A stretch of DNA of 5,702 nucleotides from Desulfarculaceae bacterium JdFR-95 (GTDB lineage Bacteria; Desulfobacterota; Desulfarculia; Desulfarculales; Desulfarculaceae), in the NCBI GenBank assembly GCA_002011835.1, contig MTPE01000332.1:2784-8485 (forward strand). The letters are read 5' to 3'. Under the pieces are notes generated by a model. The model ran no database searches and was not told the origin of the DNA. It was given only the letters and a program-made list of their open reading frames with translations. Position 1 is the stretch's first letter. Every line of letters starts with the position of its first letter. Below are positions 1 to 5,595 of the stretch, in pieces. The translations under genes and the position numbers were made by a program.

Positions 1-266
1 GAGGTGAGCATGTTCACCCGCACGTGGCCCTTGACCTGCTGGGTGTAGGCCAGCCCCAGCAGAATGAAGATGGACAGCAGATAGCTGGAGATCTCCATGG
101 TGCCGGGGATGGGCCGGGACCACAGGCCCCGGCCCACCACCTCGGCCGAGGTGAGCAGCATGAGGGGGATGAGCAGGAACATGCCCAGGTAGCACAACAG
201 GCGTACCACCCGCCGCACGCCGTCGCGCAGGCGCGGATAGAGCCCCCTGTCCTGGTCCTGCGGCAT
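1..266 (-). CDS. TRAP transporter small permease, DctQ family (partial, 3' end beyond window)
   Basis: This is the small membrane subunit of a tripartite ATP-independent periplasmic (TRAP) transporter, which links the solute-binding protein to the large DctM permease during ion-driven uptake of organic acids. Reading leftwards from the ATG at 266-264, 88 full codons are visible before the window edge. A basic N-terminus (about residues 7-22, with several Arg) precedes a hydrophobic segment at about 23-45. A second hydrophobic segment lies at about 58-76, led by the MEISSYLL stretch. The run GLAYTQQVKGHVRVNML (71-87) matches the DctQ pattern of a second helix followed by G-H-V-R-V. DctQ proteins are usually about 160-190 aa, so roughly half is present. 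The gene begins 22 bases after the stop of the upstream dctP-like gene and must be co-transcribed with it; DctM is expected next. The ribosome-binding site is weak (GGCGGGA). The family call is firm; the transported substrate is not readable from this part. Confidence 0.88.
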   Translation of the reverse strand, partial: MPQDQDRGLYPRLRDGVRRVVRLLCYLGMFLLIPLMLLTSAEVVGRGLWSRPIPGTMEISSYLLSIFILLGLAYTQQVKGHVRVNMLT

Positions 267-288
267 GTGTCCCGCCCGGTGTTCGGTC

Positions 289-1365
289 CTACTTGCCCTG
301 CAGCCACTCTGGAGGCACGGCCACACACCTGGTGCCGTGGGCCTCGGCGATCTTGCTGTACATGATCACCGCCTCCTTGGCTGGCTTGCCCTGCTTCTCC
401 AACTGGGCCACCCACTGGCGGGTGTATTCCTGGAAGCGCTTGAACCAGCGGGCCTCCTCCTGGGGCGGCAGGTTGTAGATCTTCACGCCCTTGGCCTTGA
501 TCTCCTTGATCATCTGGTCGTAGGTCTTCTTGTCCAGGGCGTGGGTGGTGGCAAAGGGGTTGCCCACCACCTCCATGATGATCTTCTGCAGGTCGGGCGG
601 GGTGTTGTTCCAGGCCTTGAGGTTCATGATCACGCCCTCGGACACGCAGCCGAAGGTGGCCTTGACCCCGTACTTGGCCACCTCGTAGAGCTTGAAGGCC
701 AGCACCAGGGGCGGACAGGTGACCAGGCCGTCGATGGTGCCGGTCTCCATGGCCAGGTACACGTCACCCAAGGGCATGAACACCGGCTCCGCCCCCAGGG
801 CCTTGATGTAGCCGGTCTGCATGCCGCCGGGGGTGCGGATCTTGAGGCCCTTCAGGTCCTCCAGCTTGTGCACTGGCTTGGTGGTCCAGAGGAAGGCCTG
901 GATGCAGCCGTTGAGCTCCAGGACCTTGACCCCCTTGAACTCGTCCTTGAGCACCTTCTGGTACACCTCGTTGCCGATGTCCGCGGCCAGGGCCTTGCTG
1001 TCCACCCAGGCGGCCATGGAGAGCACGTCGGTGAGGGGGAAGCGGCCCGGAGTCCAGGTGGCGGTGAAGTAGCCCATGTCGGACAAGCCGTTCTTGACGA
1101 TGTCGAAGTGCTCCGGTCCCTTGCCCAGGGCACCGCCGGCATACAGGGTGTAGGTGATGCGCCCGCCGGAGCGCTTCTTCAGCTCCTCCAGCATGGGCTT
1201 CCATACCGTACGCACCTCGCGGCTCATGGGGGGATGCCAGGTGCTGAAACGGATGTGGATGCTCTTGCCTTTGTCAGTCTGGCCGGCCAATGCCACCCCG
1301 GCCAGGAGAAGGCCCGCTGCTACGAGCCCCACCAACACGCCGATCAACCACGTATGTCTCCTCAT
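289..1365 (-). CDS. TRAP transporter periplasmic solute-binding protein, DctP family
   Basis: This 358-aa protein is the periplasmic receptor that binds an organic acid and delivers it to the DctQM membrane pair. A Sec signal peptide is clear: basic start (MRRH), hydrophobic core about 6-24 and an ALA|GQ cleavage site after residue 27. The mature part has DctP landmarks: the first strand IRFSTWHPP (38-46), the receptor-type stretch around LYAGGALGKG (74-83), LKGLKIRTPGG (171-181) with Arg177 at the place of the conserved carboxylate-binding arginine, and LGDVYLAMETGTIDG (199-213). Length is normal for the family. The ATG is supported by a strong AAGGAGG (complement of 1374-1380) eight bases upstream. 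The gene is divergent from the catabolic run and precedes the DctQ gene. It probably uses the promoter at 1536-1563, which would give a leader of about 160 bases. Four cysteines (154, 217, 240, 347) are noticeable for a periplasmic protein. The ligand is unknown; import of the pathway substrate is inferred from location only. Confidence 0.93.
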   Translation of the reverse strand: MRRHTWLIGVLVGLVAAGLLLAGVALAGQTDKGKSIHIRFSTWHPPMSREVRTVWKPMLEELKKRSGGRITYTLYAGGALGKGPEHFDIVKNGLSDMGYFTATWTPGRFPLTDVLSMAAWVDSKALAADIGNEVYQKVLKDEFKGVKVLELNGCIQAFLWTTKPVHKLEDLKGLKIRTPGGMQTGYIKALGAEPVFMPLGDVYLAMETGTIDGLVTCPPLVLAFKLYEVAKYGVKATFGCVSEGVIMNLKAWNNTPPDLQKIIMEVVGNPFATTHALDKKTYDQMIKEIKAKGVKIYNLPPQEEARWFKRFQEYTRQWVAQLEKQGKPAKEAVIMYSKIAEAHGTRCVAVPPEWLQGK

Positions 1366-1380
1366 CTCGAAACCCTCCTT

Positions 1381-1497
1381 GCCCCGTATGGGTTTGGGGA
1401 AAGACGCCCCTGCCCTCCCTGGGGGTGGCCCGCCCCCCGCCCGGGCCGCCGCGGCCTGGGGAGCGTCCTCTTGCCCGCCTTTTTTACCCTATTGGGC
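1381..1497 (-). other. GC-rich untranslated leader of the dctP-like gene
   Basis: This stretch lies between the proposed minus-strand start site (about 1529) and the dctP start codon, and holds no convincing gene. It is extremely rich in G/C runs. One foldable element is at 1438-1458, CCCGGGCC-loop-GGCCTGGG in plus sense. It pairs fully with one G-U wobble on the plus strand but carries an A-C mismatch in the minus-strand RNA. No riboswitch family is recognised. A run of six T (1480-1485) sits close to the promoter region. Confidence 0.35.
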
Positions 1498-1526
1498 TTG
1501 ACTTGGCGAGTTTTAAGCGCTACTTT
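1498..1526 (+). promoter_or_regulatory. Predicted sigma70-type promoter for the regulator-enamidase operon
   Basis: TTGACT (1498-1503, five of six matches to the -35 consensus) is followed after exactly 17 bases by TACTTT (1521-1526, three of six matches to the -10 consensus). Transcription would begin near 1533 and leave a leader of about 60 bases before the ATG at 1595. The weak -10 lies entirely inside the left arm of the palindrome at 1521-1539, so a bound regulator would block it. Prediction from sequence only. Confidence 0.55.
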
Positions 1527-1539
1527 AATTTTTAAAGTA
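1521..1539. promoter_or_regulatory. Perfect 8-3-8 inverted repeat, probable operator of the XRE/cupin regulator
   Basis: TACTTTAA-TTT-TTAAAGTA is a perfect palindrome with 8-base arms around a 3-base centre, in an AT-rich island within very GC-rich DNA. It covers the plus-strand -10 (1521-1526) and overlaps four bases of the minus-strand -10 (1536-1541). XRE-family dimers commonly bind such short AT-rich palindromes next to their own gene. The natural candidate is the adjacent regulator at 1595-2140, which would then control itself, the enzymes and the transporter together. The site is seen in the sequence; the binding protein is inferred. Confidence 0.7.
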
Positions 1540-1563
1540 TAGGTAAACGAAACGGCCCGTCAA
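1536..1563 (-). promoter_or_regulatory. Predicted sigma70-type promoter for the dctP-dctQ transporter genes
   Basis: On the minus strand TTGACG (complement of 1558-1563, five of six -35 matches) is followed after 16 bases by TATACT (complement of 1536-1541, five of six -10 matches). It is the better of the two divergent promoters by consensus. Its start site would be near 1529, a few bases from the plus-strand start site, so the two promoters occupy nearly the same DNA. Confidence 0.62.
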
Positions 1564-1584
1564 GAACTTTGTGAGCCGCTACGA

Positions 1585-1589
1585 AAAGG
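1585..1589 (+). promoter_or_regulatory. Ribosome-binding site deciding the regulator start
   Basis: AAAGG ends five bases before the ATG at 1595. The alternative in-frame GTG at 1571 has no purine-rich Shine-Dalgarno sequence in front of it, so the ATG is preferred. Confidence 0.5.
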
Positions 1590-1594
1590 CACCC

Positions 1595-2140
1595 ATGTCC
1601 ACCCTGGGCAAGAAACTGCGATACCTGCGCCGCGCGCGGGGGCTGACCCTGAAGCAGGTGGCCGAGGCGGCCCAGTGTACCCCGGCCTACCTGTCGCAGT
1701 TGGAGAACGACAAGACATCGCCCTCCATCGCCTCTCTCAAGAGGATAGCCGAGGTGCTGGGTGCCCGCATCGTGGATTTCTTCCTGGACGACATCGACGA
1801 CGAGCCGGTGGTGATGGAGCCCAAACAGTGGCTCAAGGTGAGCCTACCGCGCTGGAAGGCCGACATCCGCCAGATGGTGCGGCGGGTGCAGCACCGCCGC
1901 ATGCAGCCCTTCTACACCGTGATCGAGCCCGGCGGAGGTACGCGGGAGGACTACTCCCACCACGGGGAGGAGTTCGGCCTGGTTTTGGAGGGCGAGCTGA
2001 CCCTCAAGGTGGGTGAGGAGACCTACCGGGTCAAGGCCGGATCTTCCTTCTACTACCCCAGTTCACTGCCCCACTCCTGGACCAACGAGGGCAAGCGGCC
2101 CTGTCGCGTGGTGTGGGTGGTGACTCCGCCCAGTTGGTAG
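1595..2140 (+). CDS. XRE-family transcriptional regulator with C-terminal cupin sensor domain
   Basis: This 181-aa DNA-binding protein probably acts as the local regulator of the cluster. Residues 4-60 form a Cro/C1-type helix-turn-helix: LGKKLRYLRRARGLTLKQVA, then the recognition-helix region AYLSQLENDKTSPSIASLKR. A linker leads to a small cupin barrel at about 106-177 with HHGEEFGLVLEGEL (122-135), a glycine turn at VKAGS (146-150) and LPHSW (158-162). His122/His123, Glu126 and His160 are candidate metal or ligand contacts. This PuuR-like architecture typically senses a small metabolite and controls neighbouring catabolic or transport genes. I chose ATG 1595 because of the AAAGG in front of it; GTG 1571 would add eight residues (MSRYEKAP). 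It is first in the plus-strand run, 32 bases before the enamidase gene, and faces the palindrome at 1521-1539. The effector is unknown; a pathway acid is a reasonable guess. Confidence 0.9.
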   Translation: MSTLGKKLRYLRRARGLTLKQVAEAAQCTPAYLSQLENDKTSPSIASLKRIAEVLGARIVDFFLDDIDDEPVVMEPKQWLKVSLPRWKADIRQMVRRVQHRRMQPFYTVIEPGGGTREDYSHHGEEFGLVLEGELTLKVGEETYRVKAGSSFYYPSSLPHSWTNEGKRPCRVVWVVTPPSW

Positions 2141-2156
2141 GCGGGCGCCGGCCGGC

Positions 2157-2164
2157 AAGGGAGG
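2157..2164 (+). promoter_or_regulatory. Strong ribosome-binding site fixing the enamidase start
   Basis: AAGGGAGG lies eight bases before the ATG at 2173. It rules in favour of this start over an upstream in-frame GTG at 2113, which lies inside the end of the regulator gene and would add 20 non-homologous-looking residues. Confidence 0.75.
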
Positions 2165-2172
2165 TTTCTGGC

Positions 2173-3333
2173 ATGAGCGTGACTCTGGTGAAGAACGTGG
2201 GGTTGATGCTGTCCGGCGAGGTAGCCCGGCCCCTTCTGCCCGCGGACAGCATTCTGATCGAGGACGGCGTCATCAAGGCCATCGGCCAGGGTTTGGAGGC
2301 GCCAGAGGGGGCCCAGGTGATCGACGCGCAGGGCTGCGCGGTGACCCCGGGCCTGATCGACTCCCATTGTCACGTGGTACTGGGTGACTGGACCCCCCGC
2401 CAGCAGATGCAGAACTACCTCGAGTCCTCCCTGCACGGCGGGGTGACCACCTCCATCAGCGCCGGCGAGGTACACCTGCCCGGGCGGCCCAAGGACCCGG
2501 TGGGTGCCAAGTGTCTGGCCATCCTGGCCGCCAAGAGCTGGGCCAACCTGCGCCCCGGAGGCATGAAGGTCCTGGGCGGGGCCCTGATCCTGGAGAAAGG
2601 GCTCACGGAGGAAGACATCGCCGAGTGCTACCAGCACGGCGTGCGCGTGGTGGGCGAGGTGGGCCTGGGCTCGGTCAAGGACCCGGAGGAGGCCGCCCAG
2701 ATGGTGGCCTGGGCCAAGGCCCGCGGCATGACCGTGATGATGCACACCGGCGGCACCTCCATCCCCGGCTCCTCGGTGGTGGGCCCCCAGGAGGTGATCC
2801 AGGTGCAGCCCTCGGTGGCCTCGCACATCAACGGCGGTCCCACCGCGGTGGACCTGGAGGGAGCCAAGGCCATCATCGACCAGACCCAGGCCGCCATCGA
2901 GATCGTGCAGTGCGGCAACCCGCGCCGCGCGGTGGAGGTGACCCGCTACATCAACCAGAAGGAGCAATGGGGTCGGGTGATCATGGGCAACGACGCCCCC
3001 TCGGGCACCGGCGTGGTCACCCTGGGCATCCTGCGCAACCTGGCCCTGGTGGCCAGCCTGGGCGAGGTGCCCCCGGAGCTGGCCGTGTGCATGGCCACGG
3101 GAAACACCGCCACCCTCTACGGCCTGCGCCGCGGCCGCATCCAGGAGGGCCTGGAGGCCGACCTGGTGTTCATGGACGCGCCCATGGGTTCGCCGGGCCA
3201 GGACCTGCTGGCCGCGCTCAAGGAGGGCGACACTCCCGGCATCTCTCTGGTCATGGTGGACGGCCGGGTGGTGGTGAGCAAGAGCCGCAACACCCCGCCG
3301 CCCAAGCGCAAGGCGCAAGTGGTGACGCCTTAG
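2173..3333 (+). CDS. ena: Enamidase-like amidohydrolase (6-oxo-1,4,5,6-tetrahydronicotinate ring opening)
   Basis: This 386-aa cytoplasmic metal hydrolase of the amidohydrolase superfamily most resembles enamidase of Eubacterium barkeri nicotinate fermentation. That enzyme hydrolyses the cyclic enamide 6-oxo-1,4,5,6-tetrahydronicotinate to 2-formylglutarate and ammonia. The N- and C-terminal parts form the usual small beta domain around a metal-binding barrel. Binuclear-site candidates are all present and in order: His65 and His67 (DSHCH), Glu162 (VGEVGLG), His191 (MHTGGTSIPGSS), His218 (SHINGGPT) and Asp274 (GNDAPSGTG). From memory of the E. barkeri protein, HGGVTT-SISAG, PGRPKD, LEKGLTEED, EIVQCGNP, GNDAPSGTG, VCMATGN and the tail VVSKSRNTPP are shared almost word for word, and the length agrees. 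No alignment was run. It lies between the regulator and the BB2672-like gene, in an operon. The symbol ena rests on this similarity; a related cyclic enamide or lactam acid could be the true substrate. Confidence 0.85.
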   Translation: MSVTLVKNVGLMLSGEVARPLLPADSILIEDGVIKAIGQGLEAPEGAQVIDAQGCAVTPGLIDSHCHVVLGDWTPRQQMQNYLESSLHGGVTTSISAGEVHLPGRPKDPVGAKCLAILAAKSWANLRPGGMKVLGGALILEKGLTEEDIAECYQHGVRVVGEVGLGSVKDPEEAAQMVAWAKARGMTVMMHTGGTSIPGSSVVGPQEVIQVQPSVASHINGGPTAVDLEGAKAIIDQTQAAIEIVQCGNPRRAVEVTRYINQKEQWGRVIMGNDAPSGTGVVTLGILRNLALVASLGEVPPELAVCMATGNTATLYGLRRGRIQEGLEADLVFMDAPMGSPGQDLLAALKEGDTPGISLVMVDGRVVVSKSRNTPPPKRKAQVVTP

Positions 3334-3341
3334 CCCCGCCC

Positions 3342-3348
3342 AAGGAGG
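3342..3348 (+). promoter_or_regulatory. Ribosome-binding site deciding the BB2672-like start
   Basis: A full AAGGAGG lies six bases before the ATG at 3355 but only three before the GTG at 3352, so the ATG is the better start. Confidence 0.7.
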
Positions 3349-3354
3349 AGAGTG

Positions 3355-3933
3355 ATGGAGATACGCAAGCTGCTCACCATCGTGGAGGAGACCCACCGCG
3401 AGGCCGACCAGAAGGTGGACCCGCCCACCCGCAAGGCCGCGGCCATCGCCGTGATCAAGAACCCCTTCGCCGGCCGCTACGTGGAGGACTTGAGCCCCCT
3501 CATGGACATGGGCGAGGAGCTGGGGGGGCTTCTGGGCAACCGCGCCCGCCAGGCCCTGGGCATCCCCCCCGAGCAGTGCGAGAGCTACGGCAAGGCCGCC
3601 ATCGTGGGCCTGCGCGGCGAGCTGGAGCACGCCGCCGCCATCCTGCACCCCAAGCTGGGCGCACCCTTCCGCCAGGCTCTGGGCCGGGGGCTGGCCCTGA
3701 TCCCCTCGGTCAAGAAGCGCGGCGCCCCCGGATGCACCATCGACGTGCCCCTCAACCACAAGGACGCCGCCTTCATCCGCTCCCACTTCGACGGCATGAC
3801 CCTCAGCGTGGAGGACGCACCCCTGCCCGACGAGATCCTGGTGGCACTGGTGGTCACCGACTCGGGCCGTCCCCTGCCGCGGGTGGGCGGACTCACCAAG
3901 GAAGAGGCCAAGTTCGAAGACGGCCTGCGCTGA
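3355..3933 (+). CDS. Amino acid synthesis (AA_synth/DUF1185, BB2672-like) family protein, function unknown
   Basis: This 192-aa soluble protein without signal peptide or membrane segment belongs to the family labelled 'amino acid synthesis' (formerly DUF1185, with structural representative Bordetella BB2672). Recognisable stretches are IKNPFAGRYVEDLSPLM (34-50), ESYGKAAIVGLRGELEHAAA (76-95), LHPKLGAPFR (97-106), IPSVKKRGAPGCTIDVPLNH (116-135), KDAAFIRSHFDGM (136-148) and DAPLPDEILVALVV (154-167). Conserved charged and polar residues such as Lys80, Glu89, His92, His98, Lys100, Lys120/121, His135, His144 and Asp146 may line an active site. The family name is not backed by a known reaction, as far as I recall. 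The gene sits between the enamidase and the aldehyde dehydrogenase with gaps of 21 and 25 bases, so it probably handles an intermediate of the same pathway or helps one of the enzymes. The start is ATG 3355, not GTG 3352, on ribosome-site spacing. Confidence 0.85.
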   Translation: MEIRKLLTIVEETHREADQKVDPPTRKAAAIAVIKNPFAGRYVEDLSPLMDMGEELGGLLGNRARQALGIPPEQCESYGKAAIVGLRGELEHAAAILHPKLGAPFRQALGRGLALIPSVKKRGAPGCTIDVPLNHKDAAFIRSHFDGMTLSVEDAPLPDEILVALVVTDSGRPLPRVGGLTKEEAKFEDGLR

Positions 3934-3958
3934 GCCCCACCACCCGGAGCGAACACCC

Positions 3959-5446
3959 ATGGCCCTGTTGCCCGAGGTCGAGAAACACTACGGCCGCCTG
4001 AAGCTCTACATCGGCGGCCAGTGGGTGGAGTCGTCCTCCACCCGCATCCAGACCACCACCAACCCCGCCACCGGCGAAGAGATAGCCGAGTTTCCCCTCG
4101 CCACCCAACAGGAGGCCCGCGCCGCGGTGGAGGCCGCGGCCCAGGCCTTCCAGACCTGGCGCCAGGTGGCCCTGCGCGAGCGCGCCCGCATCCTGTTCGA
4201 CCTGCGCCAGGCCTTCGAGAAACACTACGACGTGCTCTGCCGCGTGCTCACCCAGGACCACGGCCGCACCATCGGCGAGTCGCGCGGCTCGGTGCGCCGG
4301 GTGATCGAGAACGTGGAGAGCGCCTGCGCCGCGGCCTACGCCATGCCCAAGCTCAACGAACACGTGGACCAACTGGCCCGCGGCATCGACGAGTGGCTGG
4401 TCTATGAACCCAAAGGCGTGTTCCTCATCATCACCCCGGGCAACATCCCCATGCACGCCTGGTCCTCCTTCGTGCCCTACGCCCTGGCCGCAGGATGTAC
4501 CGTGGTGGTCAGCCCCAGCCGCCAGGACCCCGTGGCCGCGGAATACATCTGCCGCGTCACCCAGGACGTGGACCTGCCCCCTGGTGCGGTCAACCTGGTC
4601 CACGGCGGCCGCGAGATAAACGAGTTCATTCTCCGCCAACCCGAGGTCCAGGGCGTGGGCTTCATCGGCTCCACCGCCGTGGGCCAACGCCTGTTCCGCC
4701 TCTGCGGCGAGCTGGGCAAGGACAGCTCCCTCAACGGCAACGGCAAGAACCTGGTGGTCATCATGCCCGACGCCGACCTGGACCAGGCCGTGAGCTGGCT
4801 CCTGCGCAGCTGCTTCGGCATGGGCGGCCAGCGCTGCCTGGGCTCGGACAACGTGGTGGTGGTGGGTGACGTCTACGACCAAGTGCGGGAAAAACTGGCC
4901 ACCGCCGCCCGTGGCATGAAGCTGGGCTACGGCCTGGACGAGTCGGTGGACCTGGGACCCATGTGCACCGCCCAGGGCCGCGACAAGGTCCTGGCCTGGA
5001 TCGACCGCGCCCTGGCCGACGGCGCCCGCATGGTCAGCGACGGCCGCAGCATCTCCGTGCCCGACTACCCCCACGGCTACTTCCTGGCCCCCACCGTGCT
5101 GGAGGGCCTGGACCCCCACGCACCCAGCGCCCGCGAGGAGGCCTTCGGTCCCGTGGCCGTACTCATGCGCGCCTCCTCCCTGGACGAAGTCATCTCCTGG
5201 CACAACCAGATCAACCACGACTACGGCCACTCCGCCTGCATCATGACCCAGAGCGGCAAACACGCGCGCAAGTTCATCACGGAGATGGAGACCGGAAACA
5301 TCGGCGTCAACGTGGGCATACCCCAACCCTACGCCTTCTTCCCCCTGGCCTCCAAGAAACAGTCCTTCCTGGGTATGGCCAAGTCGCGCTACGCCTCCCT
5401 GCGCCTGTTCCTGGAGGAAAAGACCGTGACCGCGCGCTGGGTCTGA
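3959..5446 (+). CDS. CoA-acylating aldehyde dehydrogenase, methylmalonate-semialdehyde dehydrogenase-like
   Basis: This 495-aa NAD(P)-dependent cytoplasmic dehydrogenase has the full aldehyde dehydrogenase fold. Features are LYIGGQWVES near the start, TPGN (159-162) with the oxyanion Asn162, GSTAVG (237-242), the catalytic cysteine in GGQRC (Cys293), GYFLAPTV (373-380) and EEAFGPV (393-399). Three points put it with the methylmalonate-semialdehyde type, which makes acyl-CoA with loss of CO2. The general-base glutamate of hydrolytic enzymes is replaced (LNGNGKN, Asn259). The two arginines reported to hold the substrate carboxylate in the Bacillus enzyme align by motif with Arg114 (RRVIENVE) and Arg292. 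The C-terminus reads SFLG ... KTVTARW as in that group. The usual lysine of the KPSE motif is a serine (SPSRQDP, Ser185), which is unusual and may affect cofactor use. CGGAG (3945-3949) precedes the ATG by nine bases. It is last in the operon, before the hairpin at 5484. The substrate is inferred to be 2-formylglutarate. Confidence 0.88.
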   Translation: MALLPEVEKHYGRLKLYIGGQWVESSSTRIQTTTNPATGEEIAEFPLATQQEARAAVEAAAQAFQTWRQVALRERARILFDLRQAFEKHYDVLCRVLTQDHGRTIGESRGSVRRVIENVESACAAAYAMPKLNEHVDQLARGIDEWLVYEPKGVFLIITPGNIPMHAWSSFVPYALAAGCTVVVSPSRQDPVAAEYICRVTQDVDLPPGAVNLVHGGREINEFILRQPEVQGVGFIGSTAVGQRLFRLCGELGKDSSLNGNGKNLVVIMPDADLDQAVSWLLRSCFGMGGQRCLGSDNVVVVGDVYDQVREKLATAARGMKLGYGLDESVDLGPMCTAQGRDKVLAWIDRALADGARMVSDGRSISVPDYPHGYFLAPTVLEGLDPHAPSAREEAFGPVAVLMRASSLDEVISWHNQINHDYGHSACIMTQSGKHARKFITEMETGNIGVNVGIPQPYAFFPLASKKQSFLGMAKSRYASLRLFLEEKTVTARWV

Positions 5447-5483
5447 ACAAACAGCCTTTCCCCCCACTCATCCCCCCCAACCT

Positions 5484-5526
5484 GGCCCGGGGAGGGGCTC
5501 CCCCACCCTCCCCGGGCCCTTTCCTT
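5484..5526 (+). terminator. Predicted intrinsic terminator of the enamidase operon
   Basis: A perfect 13-bp inverted repeat (GGCCCGGGGAGGG at 5484-5496, CCCTCCCCGGGCC at 5506-5518) encloses a nine-base loop and is followed by a short, interrupted T-rich tail (CTTTCCTT). It lies 37 bases after the dehydrogenase stop. The stem is very stable but the tail is poor, so it may be only a partial terminator. Confidence 0.7.
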
Positions 5527-5595
5527 GATCAGGCTGGAACTCGGCCTCCGCGTGACTTAACTTGAGAACAGAAGACACCACGCGGAGAGACAACC

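Noticed and set aside
1438..1458. A GC-rich hairpin read as a plus-strand terminator.
   Set aside because: No plus-strand gene lies upstream and no T run follows the stem closely. In the minus-strand RNA the stem has a mismatch.
265..1542. A 425-codon plus-strand open frame across the dctP-like gene.
   Set aside because: It is the antisense shadow of a clear solute-binding protein with signal peptide and ribosome-binding site, and it would run through the promoter region.
1571..1594. GTG start for the regulator, adding eight residues.
   Set aside because: There is no Shine-Dalgarno sequence before the GTG, while AAAGG precedes the ATG at 1595. The helix-turn-helix begins directly after the ATG as in relatives.
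2053..3960. A 635-codon open frame on the minus strand opposite the enamidase and BB2672-like genes.
   Set aside because: The translation is low-complexity, rich in His, Gly, Ala and Leu, typical of the antisense of GC-rich genes. The plus strand carries recognisable families with good ribosome-binding sites.
2511..4001. A long plus-strand frame crossing from the enamidase into the dehydrogenase gene.
   Set aside because: The product is Arg/Gly/Pro/His-rich with no motifs, an out-of-frame reading of GC-rich codons.
3893..5467. A 524-codon minus-strand open frame opposite the aldehyde dehydrogenase.
   Set aside because: It has the same His/Gly/Val-rich antisense character and no family resemblance. 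The plus-strand dehydrogenase motifs are intact from end to end.
5525..5562. A trxC promoter built on TTGATC and TTAACT.
   Set aside because: The spacing between them is 26 bases, far from 16-18, and no other pair of elements is acceptable.
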